NCBI GenBank assembly: GCA_963677505.2
Contig: CAXXWB010000034.1
Span: forward strand, 1-52,866
Length of the DNA stretch: 52,866 nucleotides
Direction: 5' to 3'
Source: JBGSUZ01 sp963677505
GTDB taxonomy: Bacteria; Bacillota; Clostridia; Peptostreptococcales; Acidaminobacteraceae
Made by a program: the position numbers and the translations under genes. Below the pieces are notes generated by a model that saw only the letters and a list, made by a program, of their open reading frames with translations, was not told the DNA's origin and ran no database searches. This document shows positions 15,728 through 24,740 of the stretch, one piece after another. Each line of letters starts with the position of its first letter. Position 1 is the stretch's first letter.

Positions 15728-17463
15728 GTAATTTGTCTACCCTCTTTACGAGCATTCTCAATATGAGCATTACTGCTTCTTACGTTATAATCGGCGTCCT
15801 CATCCTTAGGTTTATATTGAAAAAAGCGCCAAAAGCATTCTCCTATGCCATATGGGCGGTCGTACTGTTTCGACTCCTCTGTCCTTTTTCCTTCAATGGT
15901 CCCATCAGTCTTTTGGGGCTTTTCAATATTGATGGCCAGAGTCATTCAAATATTTTAGAATACATACCTAGGGACATAGGCTATATGGCTTCTCCTGAAA
16001 TTCAGTCAGGGCTCACAGTCCTAGACAAAGGGATCAACGGTTCCCTTCCAGACGCGACACCTTACGGAAGTGTTAACCCTATGCAAGTATGGCTTTTCCT
16101 TTCCAGTTGGGTTTGGCTAACTGGCGTGATTATCTTGCTGATTTATAGCATGCTTTCCTATGCAAAAATCAGAAAAAAGCTGGCTACAGCAATCCTTGTC
16201 AGAGGGAATATCTATGAAACCGATGCTTTTGGAACCGCCTTTGTCTGTGGTATTCTTAACCCTAAAATCTATTTACCTCTAGGCGTCGATGAAAACCATA
16301 TTGAAAATATACTTGCTCATGAAGACGCTCATATTTCAAGGGGTGACCATCTCATTAAACCCCTGGCATTCCTTGCGCTTACCCTACACTGGTTCAATCC
16401 ACTGGTTTGGATGTCGTTCTCACTCATGAGTAAAGACATGGAAATGTCTTGTGACGAAAGGGTTCTCAGAAAAATAAAGACGGTCTCAAAAGAACCTTAC
16501 TCTTATTCTCTATTGGCCCTTTCTCAAGGACTAAACGGTATTGGCACCGTAAGTCCTCTTGCTTTTGGAGAAAGTCACGTGAAGTCGCGCATAAAAAATG
16601 TTCTTCACTATAAAAAACCTAGATTTTGGGTAACCCTTCTTGCTCTTGTAGCAGTTCTGACCGCTTCTGTTCTTTTACTGTCTAATCCGCTCAGATCTAA
16701 ACCTGAGACTGATGACCCTCATAGTACTATGGCCGCGGCGCTTATGAAGAACAAAACCGATTACGTAGGTGATATTTCGAAGGTCTCCCACCTTATTCAA
16801 GTATTGCCTCTACCTGAAGGAATGGCCTACAACGGTACTGAACTCATTACTAAACAAGAACCTTATGCGCTTATCATTCAAGTGAAAACTGAGGCCACCA
16901 GCAGTAACCCAACTATAGAAAAAGCCAACCAAAAAACTTTTCAGGACTACAGCGCCCTACTTCTGTCTTTGATTGGCAATGTGACCAACATTGAGTGGCG
17001 CTTCTCCGATGGGAACTCTGATCCCTTTACAGCCACTTATTCTCGAGAAAATATGACAAGCCTCTATCGGCAAGACCTTCGAGATTTTTCTAAGAATGAA
17101 GAAATTTTAAAGGCTTTTCTTGAAAAATTACCGACCACAGAAGTCCTACACTCAGAAAATATCGCTTTGAACGGTATTTACAAATTAAACAATAAAAAAG
17201 AAATAATAGGTACTTTCACACCTTCAACAGATGAGGACTTTAAGTTTATAGATGATGTTATTTTCGACTATATGATTAAGTCTGCCGCTTGGCCAGGTGT
17301 GGATATTGACAGCCTTGAATCCTATATTTTAATGCGCAGGAAAGGTGAAGATTATTTTATTTTTGAGAAAGATGGAAAGACCTGTATCCAACTAAAAAAA
17401 GACGGATACTACAGCATTTTGAGTTCAGAGCTTTACAAAGCTATTCAGAACCATTTGAATTAA
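15724..17463 (+). CDS. BlaR1/MecR1-like M56 membrane metalloprotease with C-terminal DUF4825-like domain
   Basis: Membrane-embedded zinc protease, 579 residues. Helices occur at the start (ITASYVIIGVLILRFIL), around residue 125 (WLTGVIILLIYSMLSYA) and after residue 300 (FWVTLLALVAVLTASVLLL). The catalytic site is ILAHEDAHISRGDH (HExxH) with a later acidic ligand in MEMSCDERVLRK, as in BlaR1. Instead of the penicillin-binding sensor of true BlaR1, the external C-terminal part (KTDYVGDISKVSHLIQVLPLP) looks like DUF4825, so the signal is not necessarily a beta-lactam. Overlaps blaI-like gene by four bases, and its 3' end overlaps the convergent phosphatidyltransferase gene by 23 bases. Confidence 0.88.
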   Translation: MSNLSTLFTSILNMSITASYVIIGVLILRFILKKAPKAFSYAIWAVVLFRLLCPFSFNGPISLLGLFNIDGQSHSNILEYIPRDIGYMASPEIQSGLTVLDKGINGSLPDATPYGSVNPMQVWLFLSSWVWLTGVIILLIYSMLSYAKIRKKLATAILVRGNIYETDAFGTAFVCGILNPKIYLPLGVDENHIENILAHEDAHISRGDHLIKPLAFLALTLHWFNPLVWMSFSLMSKDMEMSCDERVLRKIKTVSKEPYSYSLLALSQGLNGIGTVSPLAFGESHVKSRIKNVLHYKKPRFWVTLLALVAVLTASVLLLSNPLRSKPETDDPHSTMAAALMKNKTDYVGDISKVSHLIQVLPLPEGMAYNGTELITKQEPYALIIQVKTEATSSNPTIEKANQKTFQDYSALLLSLIGNVTNIEWRFSDGNSDPFTATYSRENMTSLYRQDLRDFSKNEEILKAFLEKLPTTEVLHSENIALNGIYKLNNKKEIIGTFTPSTDEDFKFIDDVIFDYMIKSAAWPGVDIDSLESYILMRRKGEDYFIFEKDGKTCIQLKKDGYYSILSSELYKAIQNHLN

Positions 17464-17938
17464 TATACCATTCTTCCAGTGCCGAAAAACTTGCCACCAG
17501 ACATAGGCCGACGGCAATCCAACCAAATTTTATAAATGGCAGTGCATAAATGCTGAGAAACAATAAAAGTCCTGTGACTTTATTGCCCACCGTATGACCA
17601 ATTGCCAGAGTATGTTCTTTCTTATAGCCTACAGCTATGGCAAGCACTCTGACTAAGGCAATCAAAACAATCCAAATAATTAACCCTTTTGAAAGGCTCA
17701 ATTGGGGCAAGATAGACCACATGACGACACTTAAAAAAATTAAATCTGCGGCGCTGTCCAGCTTGGAACCTATTTCGCTGGTAGCGCCTATTTTTCTGGC
17801 AATAAAGCCATCTAGCATATCGCTAATACCGCATAGAGAATAGACGAAATAAAAGCCAGCGCCTAAAGGCGCCAGCCATAAGAGGCTTATAGACAAAAAT
17901 ATTCTGAGCAGGGATAGTATATTGGGAAGCTGTTTCAT
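17441..17938 (-). CDS. CDP-alcohol phosphatidyltransferase family membrane protein
   Basis: Integral membrane enzyme, 165 residues, joining a CDP-activated lipid to an alcohol. The family signature D-x2-DG-x2-AR-x8-G-x3-D-x3-D is complete in SDMLDGFIARKIGATSEIGS followed by KLDSAAD. Four or five helices follow. Shorter than PgsA (about 180-190 residues), and the alcohol substrate is not evident; phosphatidylglycerophosphate synthase-like or another headgroup enzyme. It follows the MOSC gene by 46 bases and may be read from the molybdenum-cofactor transcript, although the function is unrelated. Converges with the BlaR-like gene. Confidence 0.85.
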   Translation of the reverse strand: MKQLPNILSLLRIFLSISLLWLAPLGAGFYFVYSLCGISDMLDGFIARKIGATSEIGSKLDSAADLIFLSVVMWSILPQLSLSKGLIIWIVLIALVRVLAIAVGYKKEHTLAIGHTVGNKVTGLLLFLSIYALPFIKFGWIAVGLCLVASFSALEEWYINSNGSE

Positions 17939-17984
17939 AGAGCGTCTCCTAGTGGAATATCCTCTGTAGCGCTTTCATTCAATG

Positions 17985-18428
17985 CTATAGTTCCTCAATG
18001 AGATCGCCCGAGTGAATCACGCCACCAATAATAACTCTTGTAAAAATACCTTCCTTTGGCATAATGCACTGACCCACTTGGGCCTTAATAGCGCAACCAG
18101 TATGACATTCTTTTCCAATTTGAGTTACCTCATGAATAGTATCTCCTATTCTGAGTCTTGTGCCAACAGGTAATTCATGAAGAATGATGCCCTGAGTGGT
18201 GATATTTTCTGCAAATTTACCACTGACAAGTCCTTCGACGCCCAATTGTGTCATTTTATCAATGCTCTCTTGAGCCAGTAAACTAACCTGACGATGCCAC
18301 TTTCCTGCATGGGCATCTCCTTCTAATCCAAAATCTTCTTTGAATTCGCCGCTGGGAATGGTCTCTTTGACAACACCCTTCACCTTGCTAATATTCACCG
18401 CTAAAACAATTCCCTTTTGCTTACTCAT
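17985..18428 (-). CDS. MOSC domain protein
   Basis: Single MOSC domain of 147 residues: FGLEGDAHAGKWHRQVSLLA, FAENITTQGIILHELPVGT, and a cysteine in QIGKECHTGC are typical of stand-alone MOSC proteins. MOSC domains bind sulfurated molybdenum cofactor or carry its sulfur; small ones sit in moa operons with unclear exact roles. Start chosen at 18428 (MSKQKGIVLAV), four bases after moaC, since the longer reading would begin inside moaC. Co-transcribed with moaC, moaA and the mog-like gene. Confidence 0.88.
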   Translation of the reverse strand: MSKQKGIVLAVNISKVKGVVKETIPSGEFKEDFGLEGDAHAGKWHRQVSLLAQESIDKMTQLGVEGLVSGKFAENITTQGIILHELPVGTRLRIGDTIHEVTQIGKECHTGCAIKAQVGQCIMPKEGIFTRVIIGGVIHSGDLIEEL

Positions 18429-18432
18429 CGAT

Positions 18433-18912
18433 TTATTCGCCCCTTTTATATTCACCAGATTTTCCACCTGTTTTAGACAACAATGCAATACCGTCTATTG
18501 CCATCCCCTTATCCACCGCTTTGCACATATCATAGATGGTTAATGCGGCAATAGATACAGCTGATAAAGCTTCCATTTCTACGCCAGTCTTTCCAAAAGT
18601 GGTGACTGTCCCCTCAACACGGATACAATTCTCACCAAATTCAAAATTCATGTCTACACCCGTTAAAGCTAAAGGATGACACATAGGAATCAGATCACTT
18701 GTCTTTTTCGCGCCCATAATGCCTGCAATTTGAGCAACGCCCAGAACATCCCCTTTTGTTGCTTTACCCTCTTTTATTAACGCTAAAGTTTCCTTTCTCA
18801 TGTGAACCCAAGCCTCAGCCGTAGCCCTTCGGTGGCTATCTTTTTTATCGGTTACTTCCACCATGTGTCCTCTGCCCGCTGCATTAAAATGTGTCAATGG
18901 ACTTTTGTTCAT
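18433..18912 (-). CDS. moaC: Cyclic pyranopterin monophosphate synthase MoaC
   Basis: Second enzyme of molybdenum-cofactor synthesis: converts 3',8-cyclo-7,8-dihydro-GTP, made by MoaA, into cyclic pyranopterin monophosphate. The 159 residues include LTHFNAAGRGHMVEVTDK, IPMCHPLALTGVD, and KTGVEMEALSAVSIAALT, containing the catalytic lysine region (DKGMAIDG). Normal length. It starts one base after the moaA stop, consistent with coupled synthesis. Confidence 0.96.
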   Translation of the reverse strand: MNKSPLTHFNAAGRGHMVEVTDKKDSHRRATAEAWVHMRKETLALIKEGKATKGDVLGVAQIAGIMGAKKTSDLIPMCHPLALTGVDMNFEFGENCIRVEGTVTTFGKTGVEMEALSAVSIAALTIYDMCKAVDKGMAIDGIALLSKTGGKSGEYKRGE

Positions 18913-18913
18913 T

Positions 18914-19870
18914 CTATCCTCCTACTTCAACCATGTTTCTGCTGATGGTATGACCTTCTTCCAACTTATGCTGACGAGGCTTTAACGCAACTGCTTCTAA
19001 AATCATTGCCTTCATGGCTGAAATATCTTCTAGGTAAGGTCTCAGATTAGTCTCTTCATTGGAGTGTAGACAATATTTCAATTGTCCTGTAGATGTAAGT
19101 CTAATTCTGTTACACTGGTCGCAGAACTTACAGGAAATTGGGCTGATTAACCCTACTCGACCTTTTGCCTCTTTAAGCTGGTACAAGGTTGCAGGAGAAG
19201 TTACATCCATCCCTTGGCAAATACTAAGTTCTGGAACCCTATCTAAAACTGCCTGATTAGACATAAAATTCTCTGAGGACCAATTTGCCACTTCTCCAAT
19301 AGGCATGAGTTCAATAAAGCGTATCTCAATAGGTTCATTTCTGGTCCACTCTACAAATTGCTCAATTTCATCATCATTAAAGCCACGTATTAAAACTACA
19401 TTTATCTTTATAGGGGTCAGTCCTACTTTTTTAGCAACTTCAATGGCCTCTAGAACCTCTTGAAGATTACCCCCACGGGTCATATATTTAAATTTTTCAG
19501 GATTCAAAGTATCTAAACTGATATTCACACGTTTTAACCCTGCAGCTTTTAAATCTGCCGCCATAGACCCGAGCCTAAGACCATTGGTAGTGAGTACCAG
19601 TTCTTTAATGCCAGAAATATTATTCAAATTTTTAATGAGACCTACAATGCCATTTCGAATCAGAGGTTCTCCCCCTGTCAACCTGACTTTTTGTACGCCA
19701 AGGTCTGCCATAGCACGAACCATCGTTTCAATAGCCTCTAAGGACAGCATCTCCTCATGTTGAATTTTTTTGATTCCTTCTTCAGGCATACAATAACGAC
19801 AACGCAAGTTGCAACGATCCGTAACCGATACCCTCAGATAATTTAACGCTCTTCCATAAGTATCTTTCAC
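18914..19870 (-). CDS. moaA: GTP 3',8-cyclase MoaA
   Basis: Radical-SAM enzyme with two 4Fe-4S clusters that cyclises GTP in molybdenum-cofactor synthesis. Seen: the SAM cluster CNLRCRYCMPEEG near residue 20; KVRLTGGEPLIR; the second cluster ligands CKFCDQCNRIRLT and the later KYCLHS; and the terminal GG (MVEVGG) needed for activity. 318 residues, typical. Flanked by mog-like and moaC genes, 37 and 1 bases away. Confidence 0.96.
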   Translation of the reverse strand: MKDTYGRALNYLRVSVTDRCNLRCRYCMPEEGIKKIQHEEMLSLEAIETMVRAMADLGVQKVRLTGGEPLIRNGIVGLIKNLNNISGIKELVLTTNGLRLGSMAADLKAAGLKRVNISLDTLNPEKFKYMTRGGNLQEVLEAIEVAKKVGLTPIKINVVLIRGFNDDEIEQFVEWTRNEPIEIRFIELMPIGEVANWSSENFMSNQAVLDRVPELSICQGMDVTSPATLYQLKEAKGRVGLISPISCKFCDQCNRIRLTSTGQLKYCLHSNEETNLRPYLEDISAMKAMILEAVALKPRQHKLEEGHTISRNMVEVGG

Positions 19871-19907
19871 AGACCCACCTCCACAAATAATTAAGGACCA
19901 TCTTTAT

Positions 19908-20411
19908 TTATTCGGTAAATTTAATCTGTCCGCACTCGCCAACATCGCCAACTAAAATTTGAATACCATGATGGATGGGCGGTAAAATATAGTTCAGCGT
20001 TTCTCGAACCGCTTTAGGACTACCGGGTAAATTAACAATCAAAGATCTTTTACGAATACCCGCTATCGCTCTTGAAAGCATGGCTTTAGGTGTTAACTGA
20101 AGGCTATAGGCCCGCATCGCTTCAGGGATTCCAGGTACTTCGCGCTCAATGACAATTTTCGTCGCCTCTGGGGTCACATCTCGTTGACTGAAACCCGTAC
20201 CTCCAGTCGTTAAAATCAATTCCACTTGAAGTTCATCAGCTAATCGTATCATTTCATTTGAAAGGGCATGTATGTCGTCTGGCAAAATCACATGACTTAC
20301 CACACGATACCCTGCTGCAATGACCAATTCTTTAATCAACGCGCCGCTTACATCTTCTCGTTCACCTACCGAACCTTTATCACTGGCTGTAATTATTCCG
20401 ACTGAATACAT
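19908..20411 (-). CDS. MogA/MoaB family molybdopterin adenylyltransferase
   Basis: Activates molybdopterin by adenylation before metal insertion. The 167-residue protein contains YSVGIITASDKGSVGER, LILTTGGTGFSQRDVTPEAT (substrate-binding TGGTG loop), and LIVNLPGSPKAVRETLNYI, characteristic of the MogA/MoaB fold. The start at 20411 is chosen because the similarity begins there; a GTG eight codons upstream is possible. MogA versus MoaB cannot be settled by eye, so no symbol is given. First gene of the molybdenum-cofactor operon, divergent from an AraC-type regulator. Confidence 0.88.
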   Translation of the reverse strand: MYSVGIITASDKGSVGEREDVSGALIKELVIAAGYRVVSHVILPDDIHALSNEMIRLADELQVELILTTGGTGFSQRDVTPEATKIVIEREVPGIPEAMRAYSLQLTPKAMLSRAIAGIRKRSLIVNLPGSPKAVRETLNYILPPIHHGIQILVGDVGECGQIKFTE

Positions 20412-20631
20412 AGGCCACCTACCATTTCTATACACAAATATAATCGTTTTTCCTAATTAAAGATTGTATTATACTATTAACTCATTATAACTTTTTATCC
20501 CACACAAAACTAACTGAAAATTCAAAAATATAGCACAAAATAATGATTTTCTTGTCATTCTGTGTTAAATTAAACTTATCTAATCTTTAGTTTGTTATTG
20601 ATGACATGAGATTGCCATATAGGAGGTCTGG

Positions 20632-21492
20632 ATGATTCATAGCTTCGATCCTAGATATGAAAAAAATGACGGCTGTGAAACCGACTACTTGCGTATTTTA
20701 CATTATGACTTAGCACAGGGCTACGAAGAAACCTATAGGTCCTATCAGTACCCTCGGCTTTGCACCATCGCCAAGGGTGAAAAACACGTGACCATTAATC
20801 AATCTAGCGAATTTACCTATCAAACTTCAGATTTTATTATATTACCTCCGCATACAGAGGTTCAAATGCACATTAGTACACCCACCACAGCCATTGTTTA
20901 TGAAATCAGTGAGCATTTAATTGAATCCATGGCCAATCGCTTAGAAAATCAGTTAGACCAATCCATTGAAAAGAACGATGAGCAAGTGGGCAAAATTACC
21001 TTAGACGATAACATGCGCCTTCACTTAAACCGCATCAATCAATATGCCATGAGCCAAGATTCTAATAAGGGATTTTTGATTGACTTGTGCGCTCAAGAAC
21101 TGGCTTACCACATGCTAAAAAATTCAAAAGTTAACCTTTCAAAATTTCGAAAATTGGACCCTATTGCCTATACCATTGAACAATTATCCCTTACTCATGG
21201 AATGGCACCTACAGTCAATGAAATTGCCTATCACTTGAATATGTCACCCTCAAATCTGATTGGTATTTTCAAAAAGAAAACGGGTCTGACCCCAAAGGAA
21301 TATCAAAAGCAGTTGAAACTTCGTCTTGCACTGAACGCTTTAAAATACAAAAGCGTCTCGGAAGTCTGCTACGACTTAGGCTTTGAAAATGTTTCCTACT
21401 TTATCAAAATTTTTAAAGAAATCTACGGCATTACGCCAAAGCAATATGTTCTAAAACTTATGGAAGAAAAAAATAATTTGCCTTTAATTTAA
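20632..21492 (+). CDS. AraC family transcriptional regulator
   Basis: 286-residue protein with an N-terminal cupin-like sensor half (YQTSDFIILPPHTEVQMHIS) and a C-terminal double helix-turn-helix: MAPTVNEIAYHLNMSPSNLI, then GLTPKEYQKQLKLRLAL and VCYDLGFENVSYFIKIFKE with GITPKQYV, the AraC signature. AGGAGGT lies eight bases before the ATG. Divergent from the mog-moa operon across a 220-base gap; it may regulate that operon, but no operator was identified. Confidence 0.9.
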   Translation: MIHSFDPRYEKNDGCETDYLRILHYDLAQGYEETYRSYQYPRLCTIAKGEKHVTINQSSEFTYQTSDFIILPPHTEVQMHISTPTTAIVYEISEHLIESMANRLENQLDQSIEKNDEQVGKITLDDNMRLHLNRINQYAMSQDSNKGFLIDLCAQELAYHMLKNSKVNLSKFRKLDPIAYTIEQLSLTHGMAPTVNEIAYHLNMSPSNLIGIFKKKTGLTPKEYQKQLKLRLALNALKYKSVSEVCYDLGFENVSYFIKIFKEIYGITPKQYVLKLMEEKNNLPLI

Positions 21493-21494
21493 AA

Positions 21495-21526
21495 AACAAA
21501 AAAGTCCTGCGCAGGACTTTTTTGTT
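21495..21526. terminator. Bidirectional terminator between convergent araC-type gene and carB
   Basis: A perfect 32-base palindrome, 16-base arms ending in AAGTCCTGC/GCAGGACTT with A and T runs outside, able to stop both the regulator transcript and the car transcript. Confidence 0.92.
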
Positions 21527-21542
21527 TCGTACTCAATATTTA

Positions 21543-24500
21543 CTATGCGTTCATATCAAAAATATTCAAATCTTTAAACTTTGGTGGGTCTATGAGAACC
21601 CCCATTAAGTGCTCAAAGGTATCCATACTGGTCATACAAATGCCCTTGCTTTCCACAGAAGTCCTTCTAATACCCTTTTGGTGACCTTGGTCTTCCTGAT
21701 AGCTGTCAAATAAACTGGCTACCACAGACAACTCTCCCTTTCGGATAAAACCTTCTATTTCTTCATTGCCAAAGACTTGAAAATGCTTTGCGACCGATGA
21801 AGAAGCAATAGCAGAAGCGTGGCTGGTTAATAAATTCAGGCTAGAAACGCCCTCTTTGTTATTTTCAATCCATTGAACCAAACCTTCTAAGTGTTTTTCA
21901 GAACAGTCCATATAGACCTGTTTAACTTTGTGTAGCGTAGGTAGAAGCGCCAATAAACCTTTGTACAGAGCATTTTTAAAATCTGTATCCACGCTGAGAA
22001 GTTCGCCTGTAGATTTCATTTCAGGACCAAGGCGCACATCTACATTAGGAATTTTTCCATGGGAGAAAACTGGGATTTTTAAATAATGTTTTTCGCCGAT
22101 AGGATAAACACCTGTCCCATAAGGCATGTCCTTGAGTTTGTCTCCTAGCATAGTCGCTACCGCTATTTTCATAAGGGGTACCCCTGTAACTTTGCTGATA
22201 AAGGGCACCGTTCTGGAGGACCTTGGATTGACCTCAATCACGAAAACTTCTCCTTTATGAATGACAAATTGTATATTGAAAAGTCCCTTAATCCCCATGG
22301 CCACAGATATTTTATGGGACCAGTAGGCGATTTTATCTTTTTGTTCTTGGCTCAGTTTAATGGGTGGATATACCGACATACTGTCTCCTGAGTGAACCCC
22401 GGCCCCTTCCAAATGTTCCATAATACCCGGAATAAAAACGTCTACGCCGTCACAAACGCCGTCTACTTCACATTCAAGCCCTTCTAAATAGCGATCCATA
22501 AGGACACTTTCAACACCATCCAGTTCAAAGGCCTGCTTTAAATAAATCATAGCTTCCTCTTCCGTCTGGACAATCTTCATGCCTAAGCCACCTAAAACAT
22601 AACTAGGTCGTACCACTAAAGGGAATCCAATGGATTTTACTGCCTCTAGCCCTTCTTCCATGCTGAAAACCGCCTGACCCATTGGGCAAGGTATGCTCTC
22701 CGCCTTAGCCAATTGGTTAAAAGCCTCTCTATCCTCTGCCATGTGCAAAGCTTCAAAAGATGTTCCAATAATAGTGACACCCTTTTCTTCAAGGGATTTT
22801 GCCAGCTTTAAAGCCGTCTGTCCACCAAACTGAACCACTACCCCTACGGGGTTTTGAGCCTCCACCACATTCAGTACATCTTCTAAAGTGATAGGTTCAA
22901 AATACAGTTGATCTGAAATGTTAAAGTCCGTGCTGACGGTTTCAGGGTTGTTGTTGATAACAAGAGTCTCATACCCCTTCTGTTTAAAGGCTTCTACTCC
23001 ACCAACGGTGCAATAATCAAATTCGACCCCTTGGCCAATTCGTATAGGACCTGAACCCAGAACTAATATTTTAGGCTGACTGCTGACAGTCGCCTCGCCC
23101 TCACAGTCATAAGTAGAGTAGTAGTAAGGGGACTGAGCATCCATTTCTGCCGCACAGGTATCCACCATCTTGTACTTTGCCACAATACCCTGTTGGAGCC
23201 TCATAGTTCTTACCTTTTCTGGTGAAGCAAACAAGGTGAGTTCGCTTATGCCCTGATCGGAGAAACCCATCTTTTTTAAGTGAAGGAGTTCTTCCGCTGA
23301 AAGGGTGGAAAAGTCCTTGCCTGTAATTGTTTTTTCCAAATTTACCAAATCGCCTATTTTCTTCGTAAAGAAATAGTCGATGCCTGTCTTTTGACTAATT
23401 ATATAGGGAGATACCTCACGTCTGAGAAGTTCGGCCACATAAAAGATGCGCAGGTCGTCAGCCTTTTCAATCAGAGCCATTAGCTCATCCATGACCATAT
23501 TTTGGGCCGCTTCTAGTTTTAAAGTGTGCTGACCCGTCTCCATGCTTCTCAGAGCCTTCATAAATGCGGCTTCAAAACTACCTGCAATGGCCATAACTTC
23601 CCCTGTTGCCATCATCATGGTGCCTAAAGTTTTGTTGGCATACTTAAATTTATCGAAAGCAAATCTAGGAATTTTGACAACGCAATAGTCTAGAGCAGGT
23701 TCGAAGCAAGCAGTGGTCGCCCCTGTCACATCGTTTAGAATTTCATGGAGTCCATAGCCTAAGGCAATTTTAGCCGCAACCTTAGCAATCGGGTAACCTG
23801 TGGCTTTAGAAGCGAGGGCTGAAGAACGGCTGACTCGGGGATTGACCTCAATGACACTGTAGTTTAGTGACACGGGATCTAGAGCAATTTGAACATTACA
23901 GCCCCCTTGAATATTCAGAGCTGATACAATTTTAATAGAGGCCTGACGAAGCATTTGATATTCTTTATCACTTAAAGTCTGAGAAGGGGCCACCACAATA
24001 GAGTCCCCTGTATGAATGCCTACAGGGTCAATGTTTTCCATATTGCAGACGGCAATGACTGAACCCGCCCCATCTCTCATCATTTCGTATTCAATTTCTT
24101 TCCAACCAGAAATACATTTTTCCACCAGAACCTGTCCATTGATGGCAAATCCAAGTCCTTTTTCCGCTATGGCTTTCAGTTCTTCTAAATTATTGGCAAT
24201 ACCGCCCCCTGTTCCGCCCAGAGTGTAAGCAGGTCTCACCACAACAGGATAGCCAATTTGAGCCGCCGCTTTTGCCCCATCCTCGACGCTGGAAACCGTT
24301 TCACTTTCCACACAGGGTTCTCCAATCGAAGCCATGAGTTGTTTAAAAGCTTCTCTGCTTTCAGCTTGTTCAATAGAAGCTACCTGTGTGCCAATAACTC
24401 TCACCCCATAGCGTTCTAAAATTCCATCTTGAGACAATTTCATGACTAAATTGAGAGCCGTCTGGCCTCCCATTCCTGCAATAATAGCATCGGGTTTTTC

Positions 24501-24740
24501 TTTAGCGATGATTTTCTCCAAGACTTCTGGCATTAAGGGTTCCATATAGATGGCGTCGGCAATATTGGCATCTGTCATAATGGTGGCAGGGTTGTTGTTC
24601 ACCAATACCACTTGTATGCCCTCTTCTTTAAAGACTTTACAGGCCTGTGTCCCTGAGTAGTCAAATTCAGCCCCTTGCCCGATGATAATAGGCCCAGAGC
24701 CAATGACCAGTACTTTTTCAATGGATTGATCTTTAGGCAT
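21543..24740 (-). CDS. carB: Carbamoyl-phosphate synthase large subunit
   Basis: Makes carbamoyl phosphate from bicarbonate, ammonia (from CarA) and two ATP, for arginine and pyrimidine synthesis. 1065 residues, full length. Two ATP-grasp halves are visible: IIIGQGAEFDYSGTQACKV with RPAYTLGGTGGGIA in the first, and PIRIGQGVEFDYCTVGGVEA with RPSYVLGGLGMKIV in the second; VIEVNPRVSRSSALASKATG and VIEVNPRSSRTVPFISKVTG are the matched metal-site motifs. The last 150 residues are the allosteric domain. It overlaps carA by eight bases. Confidence 0.97.
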   Translation of the reverse strand: MPKDQSIEKVLVIGSGPIIIGQGAEFDYSGTQACKVFKEEGIQVVLVNNNPATIMTDANIADAIYMEPLMPEVLEKIIAKEKPDAIIAGMGGQTALNLVMKLSQDGILERYGVRVIGTQVASIEQAESREAFKQLMASIGEPCVESETVSSVEDGAKAAAQIGYPVVVRPAYTLGGTGGGIANNLEELKAIAEKGLGFAINGQVLVEKCISGWKEIEYEMMRDGAGSVIAVCNMENIDPVGIHTGDSIVVAPSQTLSDKEYQMLRQASIKIVSALNIQGGCNVQIALDPVSLNYSVIEVNPRVSRSSALASKATGYPIAKVAAKIALGYGLHEILNDVTGATTACFEPALDYCVVKIPRFAFDKFKYANKTLGTMMMATGEVMAIAGSFEAAFMKALRSMETGQHTLKLEAAQNMVMDELMALIEKADDLRIFYVAELLRREVSPYIISQKTGIDYFFTKKIGDLVNLEKTITGKDFSTLSAEELLHLKKMGFSDQGISELTLFASPEKVRTMRLQQGIVAKYKMVDTCAAEMDAQSPYYYSTYDCEGEATVSSQPKILVLGSGPIRIGQGVEFDYCTVGGVEAFKQKGYETLVINNNPETVSTDFNISDQLYFEPITLEDVLNVVEAQNPVGVVVQFGGQTALKLAKSLEEKGVTIIGTSFEALHMAEDREAFNQLAKAESIPCPMGQAVFSMEEGLEAVKSIGFPLVVRPSYVLGGLGMKIVQTEEEAMIYLKQAFELDGVESVLMDRYLEGLECEVDGVCDGVDVFIPGIMEHLEGAGVHSGDSMSVYPPIKLSQEQKDKIAYWSHKISVAMGIKGLFNIQFVIHKGEVFVIEVNPRSSRTVPFISKVTGVPLMKIAVATMLGDKLKDMPYGTGVYPIGEKHYLKIPVFSHGKIPNVDVRLGPEMKSTGELLSVDTDFKNALYKGLLALLPTLHKVKQVYMDCSEKHLEGLVQWIENNKEGVSSLNLLTSHASAIASSSVAKHFQVFGNEEIEGFIRKGELSVVASLFDSYQEDQGHQKGIRRTSVESKGICMTSMDTFEHLMGVLIDPPKFKDLNIFDMNA

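Noticed and set aside
15368..17463. Beta-lactam resistance locus
   Set aside because: No penicillin-binding sensor domain, beta-lactamase or PBP gene is present.
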